From Pseudolysobacter antarcticus (GTDB lineage Bacteria > Pseudomonadota > Gammaproteobacteria > Xanthomonadales > Rhodanobacteraceae): a stretch of 64,000 nucleotides of DNA. The notes below the pieces were generated by a model that had not been told where the DNA came from, searched no databases, and saw nothing but the letters and a program-made list of their open reading frames with translations. Shown here in pieces: positions 35,028 through 42,446 of this stretch (positions within the stretch are counted from its first letter, which is position 1; every line of letters starts with the position of its first letter). The position numbers and the translations under genes are program-made. The DNA is taken from the NCBI RefSeq assembly GCF_004168365.1, contig NZ_CP035704.1:4526001-4590000 (forward strand), written 5' to 3'.

Positions 35028-37820
35028 GTTATAGGGCGGGAAGGCGGGTGCCAGGATCACCTTCACCGCGTAGTTGAAATCATCGGCGACAAACACGTTG
35101 CCGCTGGCATCCACCGCGACACCGCGGGGGTTGGCGAACTCGCTGCTGACTGTGAATATTTTCGTGTAGCCGCCAGCCGGCATAATCACCTTCACCGCGT
35201 TGTTGAAGGTATCGGCGACGAATACATTGCCGCTGGTATCCAAGGCGACGCCAAAGGGCTTGTAGAATCCGCTGCCGAGCGTGTTGACCGTCGTATAGCC
35301 AGGCGCCAGGATCTTCTTCACGGCGTTGTTGAGGAAGTCGGCGACGAATACATTGCCGCTGGCATCGACCGCGACGCCGGTGGGCGAGCTGAACCCGCTG
35401 CCGAGCGTGTTGACCGTCGTATAGCCTGGCGCCAGGATCTTTTTCACCGCGTTGTTGTTGAAATCAGCGACGAAAACGTTGCCGCTGGCATCGACGGCGA
35501 CGCCGGCAGGATGGTTGAATCCGCTGCCGAGCGTGATGACCGTTGTATAGGCGGGCGCGAGGATCTCCTTCACTGCGTTGTTGTAGGTATCGGCGACGAA
35601 CACGTTGCCGCTGGCATCGACGGCGAGACCGTAAGCGAGGCTGAACCCGCTGCCGAGTGTGTTGACCGTGCTATAGCCGCCAGCGGCCAGGATCTCTTTC
35701 ACAGTGCTGGTGGCGTAATCGGCGAAGAACACATTGCCGCTGGAATCGACGGCGACGCCCCACGGACGTGCGCTCGAGATGTCGCCCTCATAAAGCGTTT
35801 TGACCGTTGCAGCCTCGAACCCTTCGCAGTAGACCGTGTCGTTGCGTGTGCACAACGAGACCGTCAACGTCGCATTCGACGTGTTGCCGATGCCGCTAGT
35901 CGTGGAGGTCACCTGTACGCTGTTGTTCTTCACGCCGAGCGTCGTGCCCTTCACGCCCACCGCCACCGTGCATGAGGTGCCACCGGCCAGTGTTGCGCCC
36001 GATAGGCTCGCCGAGGATGCCCCCGCCACGGCCGTCGCGGTGCCGCCGCAGGTGTTGGTCAATCCATTCGGCGTGGCAACTTCCAGTCCCGCAGGAAAGC
36101 TGTCGGTGAAGGCAACGCCCGTCTGCGACGCACCCGCGTTCGGATTGGTGACGGTGAAAGTCAGCGACGTAGTGCTGTTTAGCGAAAGCCTTGCTGTACC
36201 AAATACTTTCGCGATGCTCGTTGGCAACGTCCCGACGGTTAACGTCGCATTCGACGTATTGCCGACACCGCCATTCGTGGAGGTCACCTGTACGCTGTTG
36301 TTCTTCACGCCGAGCGTCGTGCCCTTCACGCTCAACCCCACCGTGCAGGAGGCGCCGCCGGCCAAGGTTGTACCCGATAAGCTCGCCGAAGAAGCCCCCG
36401 CGATAGCTGTCGCGGTACCGCCGCAGGTGGTCGTCAATCCATTCGGCGTCGCCACCACCAGCCCGGCCGGCAGGCTGTCGGTGAACGCCACGCCTGTCAG
36501 GGATCTTCCCGCGTTCGGATTGGTGAGTGTAAATGTCAGCGATGTGGTGCTGTTCAGCGTAATCGCTGCCGCGCCAAAGACTTTCGTGATCATCGGTGGC
36601 GCCGTCGATTCCGCCAGCGTCGCTTCCACCGCGCCGATATCGCATTGCGGGCCTTGCGGACGAGCAATGCCGCGTTGATCTGTGGCTGGCGCATTCGTGC
36701 AGGTGAGTGCATCGATCGCTGGGCTGCCGGGCAGCGGCAGCATGGTCCAGGTCGGGCCGCCGTTATTGGCCAAGACGCCGAGTTGGGGATTGCCGCCGAT
36801 GATATTGCCTGAAGAACCGGCCCCCGGGCTCGTATTGCTGCCACTGATATCGGGACCCACGTTACCGGCGATGATCGAATTGATCGCCACAGGTGCAGTA
36901 GCACTATTGTTTTGGATGCCGCCGCCCGAACGGTTACCCGGGACTTGGTTCGCGCTGATCGTGCTGTTTTTCAGCGTCATGCCACCGCCTAACATGTAGA
37001 TACCGCCGCCGCTATCGTTTACCGTCGAATTTCCGCTGATTGTACTGTTGGTCAGCGTGAGGTTGCCCGCGATATAGATACCGCCGCCGCCGTAGAAAGA
37101 ACTATTTCCGCTGACGGTGCTGTTGACCAGCGTGAGGGTACTCCGCGAAGCGATGCCACCGCCCTGAGTTGCACTATTTCCGCTGACCGAGGTGTCAATC
37201 AGGGTCAGAAAACCATCTGACTCGATGCCACCGCCCAAGCCCCCCTGGTTGCCGCTGATCGTGCAGTTCATCAGCGTGAGATGCCCGTTTGCGAACGCAT
37301 TTAGTATGGCGCCGCCCGAGTTGCCGGAGCCATTGGTCAGGGTGAGAGAATTCAACGTGAGCGAGCCGCCACCCGGCTGGCTTTGGTCGATGATGCCGAA
37401 GCTGTTGCTAGCGCCGGACGGGCGCTGGATCGTCACCTGACCATTCGCATTAGCGTCGAGGGTGAGTTGGGCATCGCTGATCGACAGCACATTCGTACTG
37501 ACATCAGCAAGCGTGATCGTGTTAGCGCCGCCCACAGGAAACGTGGTGGCGTCGAAATTGATGATGTCGTTGCTATGGAATCCTATCGCTGAGCTGTTCA
37601 CGCAGGCGGTGCCCGCCAGAGAGCCGGTATTCATCGAAACGATCGCCTGGCGCAATGTGCAAGTGGCTGCGCTGCCCGCATCGCCGGAGGATTTCACAAT
37701 GATCGTGGCGGCAATGCCGGCGAGTGGCGTGAGGCCCAGACCCAGCGCTAGCGCCAACGCGAGCGGACGCCGCATGACGGTCGTGACACGGCGAGCGAAA
37801 ACCGATTCGGAAGTACGCAT
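35025..37820 (-). CDS. Mosaic secreted protein: beta-helix, two 125-aa repeats, six NHL repeats
   Basis: 931 residues. Signal/transmembrane segment about 15-38 (LALALALGLGLTPLAGIAA). Residues about 45-400 form a right-handed parallel beta-helix (SGNSATQGGGIASRST, LTNSTISGNST...) ending in the choice-of-anchor Q segment SPAIDALTCTNAPATDQRG and CDIGAVE. Then come two 125-residue repeats (about 405-655) similar to DUF11-type surface domains, then LCTRNDTVYCEGFEAAT, and finally six NHL repeats of 42-43 residues (about 685-925). It is probably displayed at or secreted from the cell surface. CEGFE looks like the C-terminal tag of related proteins stranded inside, so the NHL part may be a later fusion. 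Nearly identical repeats at DNA level suggest recent expansion. Confidence 0.8.
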   Translation of the reverse strand: MRTSESVFARRVTTVMRRPLALALALGLGLTPLAGIAATIIVKSSGDAGSAATCTLRQAIVSMNTGSLAGTACVNSSAIGFHSNDIINFDATTFPVGGANTITLADVSTNVLSISDAQLTLDANANGQVTIQRPSGASNSFGIIDQSQPGGGSLTLNSLTLTNGSGNSGGAILNAFANGHLTLMNCTISGNQGGLGGGIESDGFLTLIDTSVSGNSATQGGGIASRSTLTLVNSTVSGNSSFYGGGGIYIAGNLTLTNSTISGNSTVNDSGGGIYMLGGGMTLKNSTISANQVPGNRSGGGIQNNSATAPVAINSIIAGNVGPDISGSNTSPGAGSSGNIIGGNPQLGVLANNGGPTWTMLPLPGSPAIDALTCTNAPATDQRGIARPQGPQCDIGAVEATLAESTAPPMITKVFGAAAITLNSTTSLTFTLTNPNAGRSLTGVAFTDSLPAGLVVATPNGLTTTCGGTATAIAGASSASLSGTTLAGGASCTVGLSVKGTTLGVKNNSVQVTSTNGGVGNTSNATLTVGTLPTSIAKVFGTARLSLNSTTSLTFTVTNPNAGASQTGVAFTDSFPAGLEVATPNGLTNTCGGTATAVAGASSASLSGATLAGGTSCTVAVGVKGTTLGVKNNSVQVTSTTSGIGNTSNATLTVSLCTRNDTVYCEGFEAATVKTLYEGDISSARPWGVAVDSSGNVFFADYATSTVKEILAAGGYSTVNTLGSGFSLAYGLAVDASGNVFVADTYNNAVKEILAPAYTTVITLGSGFNHPAGVAVDASGNVFVADFNNNAVKKILAPGYTTVNTLGSGFSSPTGVAVDASGNVFVADFLNNAVKKILAPGYTTVNTLGSGFYKPFGVALDTSGNVFVADTFNNAVKVIMPAGGYTKIFTVSSEFANPRGVAVDASGNVFVADDFNYAVKVILAPAFPPYN
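35091..35760 (-). repeat. Six tandem NHL-coding repeats, 126-129 bases each
   Basis: The segment that encodes SGNVFVAD recurs with its gaacacgttg-like core at about 35091, 35220, 35346, 35472, 35598 and 35727, giving a period of 126 or 129 bases (42-43 codons). Units are highly similar at DNA level. All are in frame within the mosaic gene. They are protein repeats, not a CRISPR array. Confidence 0.85.
35866..36605 (-). repeat. Two tandem 375-base repeats coding DUF11-like domains
   Basis: Two in-frame units of 375 bases (125 residues); for example caatccattcggcgt occurs at 36060 and 36435. Each encodes KVFG...LNSTTSLTFT.TNPNAG...GVAFTDS.PAGL.VATPNGL and CTV....KGTTLGVKNNSVQVTST. A third, broken copy lies at 34940-35027. 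Confidence 0.85.
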
Positions 37821-38273
37821 TGCGCTGGCCCCTGTGCCGAAGATTTGGGAATGTAGCAGACATCGGCGGCGCCCTGGTCGGCATATCCGTGACGCTTCTT
37901 TAATCTCTGCCTATCGGGTGGTTACGATTTTGTCAGGCGGCTGCGTGTTCAGCCTGGAAGCAGAATGACGTCGCGTCGATAAGCTCCCAGCTAGCAATGG
38001 CGGGATCTGCGTCGCGGCATTGAGAATTCGTCACTTGACGCGGCACGGCTCGCGAATGGTGCCGTAGAGCTAGATGATCTTCCAGCACTCGCGGCACTTG
38101 GGCCACGCATTTCATATCTGCTAGGCACGTCGGTTTGAGGGCGTATCGTTTGTGGTAACCCTTGATCCAAGGTTTTCGTGGACAGATTTCACTAGCACGT
38201 TAGATCATCAATGTGAAAGCAACAGGACGGCAATCGGGTCTCTGCGGTGCCCGTCCTCCTGGAGATACTCACC
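37821..38273. other. Intergenic region containing a gene relict
   Basis: About 453 bases between the mosaic gene start and the peroxiredoxin-like gene. The central part holds the relict at 38052-38148 described separately. Elsewhere I see no gene. The sequence just after the relict (cttgatccaagg...cgtgg) weakly resembles that after the intact flavoprotein gene, as if homology ran past the stop. Confidence 0.6.
38052..38148 (+). pseudogene. Relict 3' end of a second flavoprotein gene (direct repeat copy 2)
   Basis: In frame it encodes ANGAVELDDLPALAALGPR then ISYLLGTSV and a stop, against ANGSAELDDLPALAALSPR, APHLLGTSI and a stop in the intact gene. The gapless match with many synonymous changes shows it evolved as coding sequence before being truncated. 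No upstream coding homology remains nearby. It indicates a lost tandem paralogue. Confidence 0.8.
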
Positions 38274-38915
38274 ATGTTTCGACTATTTGCTATCGCATGC
38301 CTCATTCTCGGCGCTTCTATCACGCAGGCAGCCGGCATTGCCGACAGCGCTGAAACCGTCACGCCCGTCTTGATCGGGACACATGTTCCCGACATCAAGG
38401 TCCGTGCGCTTGATGGCAACTTGCAGTCCCTCGTGGGAATCGCCGCGGGAAAACCAACAGTGCTGGTGTTTTACCGGGGTGGATGGTGTCCGTTCTGCAA
38501 TCTGCAACTGAGCCAACTGAACGGTATTGAAAACAAACTCTCAGCCATGGGTTATCAGATCGTCGCGCTGACACCGGATCCACCGGAACAGATCAAGAAA
38601 ACGCTGGACAAGCACGGCCTGAAATACGCGATCTATTCCGATACTGATCTCGCTGCAATCAAGGCGTTCGGCGTGGGTTTCCGCCTGCCGGAATCGACCG
38701 TGGAAAAATATCGCGGCTACGGCATCACGCTCTCGCACGCTCCCGGCGAAACCGAAAACGTGTTGCCGGTACCTTCGGTTTTCGTCATCGATGCCGAGGG
38801 CGTTGTTCAGTTCGTTTATGTCAATCCCGACTACCGAATTCGTTTGTCTTCCGAGTTGTTGCTGACCGCGGCGAAGACGAGTCTGAAAGTCAAAGCGCTG
38901 GAACCCAAGAAGTAG
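38274..38915 (+). CDS. Secreted peroxiredoxin-like (AhpC/TSA, redoxin) protein
   Basis: 213 residues, ATG 38274 with GGAG 10 bases upstream. Signal peptide about 1-19 (ITQAAG). Thioredoxin-fold core with VFYRGGWCPFCNLQL, giving a CxxC pair at C72 and C75, the AhpC/TSA-like peroxiredoxin motif rather than the PxxxTxxC of classical peroxiredoxins. Further: LTPDPPEQIKKTL and VPSVFVIDAEGVVQFVYVNPDY. It is probably a periplasmic thiol peroxidase or reductase. Nothing in the operon context adds detail. Confidence 0.88.
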   Translation: MFRLFAIACLILGASITQAAGIADSAETVTPVLIGTHVPDIKVRALDGNLQSLVGIAAGKPTVLVFYRGGWCPFCNLQLSQLNGIENKLSAMGYQIVALTPDPPEQIKKTLDKHGLKYAIYSDTDLAAIKAFGVGFRLPESTVEKYRGYGITLSHAPGETENVLPVPSVFVIDAEGVVQFVYVNPDYRIRLSSELLLTAAKTSLKVKALEPKK

Positions 38916-39114
38916 CGAATCATCGCCGTTACGCGGACGCTTTCCTGCGTACGAACGACCCCGGCGTCACCATCATGATTTTTTCGGCAATCTTTTAAGC
39001 GCATGCGCCGATTGCGTGACGCACAGCGTAACTTGGTCGCGCATTCGGTCGATTCGCCGGGCTGCGTGATCAGTTCGCCGATCCGCGCAACACCACAAGT
39101 CAACCCACACGTTT

Positions 39115-39783
39115 TCAAAAAAATGTCGTGTACTGATCCAGCGCGAAGCGTGTGATATCCGGCACCTGGCAACCCACTGCCGGATATCCTGCGACCAGCA
39201 CGAGGAACGGCATCTCGTTCTTGCCACGACCAAGGATCTCGTTGAGAAATCCCATAGGACTGGGAGTGTGCGTCAACGTCGCGATGCCGGCGTGGTGGAG
39301 TGCTGCGATCAGGAAACCACAGGCGATACCGACCGACTCATGTGGGTAGTAGCGCTTGGACTTCAGCCCCTCGGCATCGAGCCCGAAGCGTTCGTAGAAC
39401 ACGGCGATCAGCCACGGTGCAATGTCGAGAAACGGCTTTTCGGCATGAGTCCCCAGCGGTGCCAGAGCCGCCAGCCAATCCGGCGGCGCACGATGTGTGT
39501 AGAACTCACGCTCCTCCTCTTCTGCCGCAACTCGGATACGATGCTTGATCTGGGCATCGGCGACGGCCATGAACCGCCACGGCTGCTGATGAGCACCACT
39601 CGGAGCAGTGCCGGCGGCGCGCAGACAATTTTCGATCACTTCACGCGGGATCGGTCGATCTGAAAATTCGCGCACGGTACGTCGACGCGAGAGTTCAATC
39701 GCAAAGTCACGCGAACGCTCAAGCATTTCGGGTTCGGAAAAACTGCGATAGCCAGCAAGCGGTACAAATCTGGCTTCCGTCAT
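39115..39783 (-). CDS. Nitroreductase family protein, iodotyrosine deiodinase-like
   Basis: 222 residues from ATG 39783 (a TTG two codons upstream is possible). FMN-dependent nitroreductase fold: [17 protein letters not shown] (about 33-49) binds the flavin phosphate, and [14 protein letters not shown] (about 60-73) is typical of the IYD subgroup. [20 protein letters not shown] resembles the IYD C-terminal region. It may reductively dehalogenate or reduce aromatic substrates. Without the IYD active-site lid residues being checked by alignment, substrate remains open. Confidence 0.85.
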   Translation of the reverse strand: MTEARFVPLAGYRSFSEPEMLERSRDFAIELSRRRTVREFSDRPIPREVIENCLRAAGTAPSGAHQQPWRFMAVADAQIKHRIRVAAEEEEREFYTHRAPPDWLAALAPLGTHAEKPFLDIAPWLIAVFYERFGLDAEGLKSKRYYPHESVGIACGFLIAALHHAGIATLTHTPSPMGFLNEILGRGKNEMPFLVLVAGYPAVGCQVPDITRFALDQYTTFF

Positions 39784-40046
39784 GGCCAAACATTCTCCAG
39801 ATCATGGGCGCGTGGATACCATTCGCGAATAATCATAAACCGCGCCACGTTTGCCGGATAGTCGCTCCTTGGCAGTGCTCGGCATGGTTCGCAACCAACA
39901 ATCAACACTCAATCACCGCAGTGTTTGACGCGGTTCGCGCCAGTATTTCAGAGAACCGCATTGATCAACTGAGGTGTAGTGGGGTAACTAGACTGTTGCC
40001 AAACTCATCACGTTGAAAACTTGCTTGACGCGAGACGACGAAAGAA

Positions 40047-40871
40047 TCAAAACCGCCCTTCCGTCCGCTCCAGCACCTTGTCGCGCAACGCCAGCAGTTT
40101 CGGTCCAAAATCCTGCAGCAGTTTTTCTCGTGTCATGACCGACACGCGTCCGCTGCAATTGAACGCGAGTACGCGGCTGCCGTCAGCGGAAACCAGCGGT
40201 ACGCCGATCGCAAAAACTTCGGCGTTCCAGTCGCCCATCGAGAAACAGAATCCGTAGTTCTGATAGTCCTGCCGCGCACGCACGATGCCGGCGCGAATGC
40301 GTGGCCAGTAGCCCGGCTCGCATTCTTTTTCCAGATTGATTAGGTACTGCGCGAAGGCCTCGTCGGAACGCGACGCCAGATCGGCGCGGCCCAACGCGGT
40401 CGAGCCGTGCGGCACGCGTGCGCCAGCCGTGAGGTTCATCTGGAAGGTCGCATCGCCCTGGCAGACTTCGAGCAAGACCATGCGGTGATGGTCGCGATCG
40501 CCTTCGGCCAGCATCACCGCCGACTGGGTGTAGTCGGCCAGTTCGCGCATCAGCGGGCGCGCGATCGCGAGCACGTCGTTGCCCTTGATCAAGGCGTGGC
40601 CGAGCGACAGCACCGCCGTGCCGAGCGCGTATTTTTCCAGCGCGGCGCTGTAGCTCAAATACCCCAGCGCGGCGAGGGTGAAGGTCAGGCGCGATACCGT
40701 GGTTTTCGGCAAACCGGTTTGCCGCGCGATATCCTGATTTCCCAGATACTGCGCGCCTTGTTCGAAGCAGCGCAGGATCGAAAACGCACGCGCCACCGCG
40801 CTGACGAATTGCGGATGGCTGTCGTCGATGTTCTGCGCAAAGGTGTGGCTAGCGCGCTTCGGACTACCCAT
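40047..40871 (-). CDS. IclR-family regulator of the acyl-CoA regulon
   Basis: 274 residues. An N-terminal winged helix (about 19-80: VARAFSILRCFEQG, QDIARQTGLPKTTVSRLTFTL) and a GAF-like effector domain (about 95-265). It follows the ACAD gene at 40905 by 33 bases on the same strand and is probably cotranscribed with it. Its likely sites are the GGAAC-type dyads at 42176-42314 between the two divergent arms of the cluster, which would allow autoregulation. The effector is probably an acyl-CoA or free acid. Confidence 0.93.
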   Translation of the reverse strand: MGSPKRASHTFAQNIDDSHPQFVSAVARAFSILRCFEQGAQYLGNQDIARQTGLPKTTVSRLTFTLAALGYLSYSAALEKYALGTAVLSLGHALIKGNDVLAIARPLMRELADYTQSAVMLAEGDRDHHRMVLLEVCQGDATFQMNLTAGARVPHGSTALGRADLASRSDEAFAQYLINLEKECEPGYWPRIRAGIVRARQDYQNYGFCFSMGDWNAEVFAIGVPLVSADGSRVLAFNCSGRVSVMTREKLLQDFGPKLLALRDKVLERTEGRF

Positions 40872-40904
40872 GCGCTACTCCTCGCCAATCCGCGCTAAAG
40901 GCAA

Positions 40905-42137
40905 TCATGCGGTGGTGCGAATCGTGTGCCGCGCAAGTTCGAGCTTGGCGATGGTGGCGCGATGCACTTCGTCCGGGCCATCGGCGAGGCGCAAGGTGCG
41001 GATGCCGGCATACAGGCTCGCGAGTGGAAAATCCTGGCTCACGCCGGCGCCGCCGTGCGCCTGGATGGCCCAGTCCAGAATCTGGCAGGCCATGCTCGGC
41101 GCGACCACTTTGATCATCGCGATTTCGGCACGCGCCACCTTGTTGCCAACTGTATCCATCATCGATGCGGCCTTCAGCGTGAGCAGCCGCGCCTGCTCGA
41201 TCATGCAACGCGAGTCGGCAATGCGCTCGTGCCAGATCGAGTGATCGGCGATGCGTTTACCGAACGCCACGCGTGTTTGTACGCGCTGGCACAGCAGTTC
41301 GAGCGCACGCTCCGCCGCGCCGATGATGCGCATGCAATGGTGGATGCGGCCCGGCCCCAATCGTCCCTGCGCGATCTCGAAACCGCGACCTTCGCCGAGC
41401 AACAAATTACTGACCGGCACACGCACGTCGCGCAGTTCGATTTCCATATGGCCGTGCGGCGCATCGTCGTAACCGAACACCGACAACGGACGCAGCACTT
41501 CGATGCCTTTGCTTTCGGCCGGCACCAGCACCATCGATTGCTGCTGATGACTGGCGGCGTCTGGATCGGTCTTGCCCATCACGATGTACAGCGCGCAACG
41601 CGGATCGCCCGCGCCGGAGGCAAACCACTTGCGGCCGTTGATCACATATTCATCGCCATCGCGGCGAATCGAGCACTGGATATTGGTCGCATCCGACGAC
41701 GCCACGGCAGGTTCGGTCATGAGGAAAGCCGAGCGGATTTCGCCGGCCAGCAACGGTTCGAGCCAACGATCTTTTTGTGCCTCAGTGCCGTAACGTTCGA
41801 TGGTTTCCATGTTGCCGGTATCAGGCGCGGAACAGTTGAAAACCTCCGACGCCCACGTCACGCGACCCATGATTTCGCACAGCGGCGCGTATTCGAGATT
41901 CGACAATCCTTCCGGCGCGCGTGGTGAGCGCGGCAGGAACAAATTCCACAAACCGAGCTCGCGAGCACGGGGTTTCAGTTGCTCGATCACAGCGGTCGGA
42001 ATCCACGCATTGCCGGTATCGCGGTTGCGCTGAATTTCCTGCAGGTACGCCGCTTCGTTCGGATAAATATACTGATCGAAGAAGCGCGTGAGTTCGGCGC
42101 GCAAAGCTTCGACTTTCGGAGTGTAGGAAAAATCCAT
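40905..42137 (-). CDS. Acyl-CoA dehydrogenase, ACAD10/11-like
   Basis: 410 residues with the full ACAD fold: FAD contact segments [17 protein letters not shown] (about 137-153) and [15 protein letters not shown]; arginine-rich middle; C-terminal [37 protein letters not shown]. Where classical medium-chain enzymes have the catalytic Glu (IYEGT), this one has LADGPDEVH, the pattern of ACAD10/11 proteins with Asp at that position. It is divergent from the fadJ-type gene and upstream of iclR. It opens the acyl-CoA oxidation pathway in this regulon; the substrate may be unusual. Confidence 0.92.
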   Translation of the reverse strand: MDFSYTPKVEALRAELTRFFDQYIYPNEAAYLQEIQRNRDTGNAWIPTAVIEQLKPRARELGLWNLFLPRSPRAPEGLSNLEYAPLCEIMGRVTWASEVFNCSAPDTGNMETIERYGTEAQKDRWLEPLLAGEIRSAFLMTEPAVASSDATNIQCSIRRDGDEYVINGRKWFASGAGDPRCALYIVMGKTDPDAASHQQQSMVLVPAESKGIEVLRPLSVFGYDDAPHGHMEIELRDVRVPVSNLLLGEGRGFEIAQGRLGPGRIHHCMRIIGAAERALELLCQRVQTRVAFGKRIADHSIWHERIADSRCMIEQARLLTLKAASMMDTVGNKVARAEIAMIKVVAPSMACQILDWAIQAHGGAGVSQDFPLASLYAGIRTLRLADGPDEVHRATIAKLELARHTIRTTA

Positions 42138-42446
42138 GCGAGATCCCGTCTGTGGATAGAGATTTAATTCCGTGATACGGAACTATGTTCTGTAATCGAA
42201 TGGCATCCTAAAAGGCTCTATCCACATTCGCAAGCGTATGCTCTGACTCTTGTCGAAGTGGCGAGGTGTCGGTACGATATCGGGCGTCCAGAACAAAGTT
42301 CCATTCTACGGAACTTGAGTGTGCCTGGTGCACGGAAACGGCAACACCGCTCTTGCGCGCAAACTCACGGCTTGGCAGGGACAAAAGCGGCCCGAATATC
42401 CCACCGATACGTCATAACGATCCATCACCACCACGCAGGAAAAAAG
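42138..42446. promoter_or_regulatory. Divergent control region of the acyl-CoA regulon with IclR-like boxes
   Basis: 309 bases between the divergent ACAD and bifunctional enzyme genes. It carries TACGGAACTATGTTCTGTA (42176-42194, arms TACGGAAC and GTTCTGTA), CAGAACAAAGTTCCA (42289-42303) and a further half-site TACGGAAC (42307-42314). The shared GAAC-nnn-GTTC core resembles IclR-family operators. No gene is credible here. Confidence 0.55.

Noticed and set aside
35091-35760. CRISPR-like regular repeats
   Set aside because: Units are 126-129 bases, have no distinct spacers and are in-frame NHL protein repeats.
35836-36678. Long open frame on the plus strand inside the mosaic gene (VPPQVLVNPFGV type repeats)
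   Set aside because: It is the mirror image of the two 125-residue repeats; repeat periodicity keeps it open, and no start signal or known product exists.
34809-38148. Transposon or insertion sequence explaining the direct repeats
   Set aside because: No transposase, terminal inverted repeats or short target duplication; the repeats are diverged coding sequence, so gene duplication fits better.
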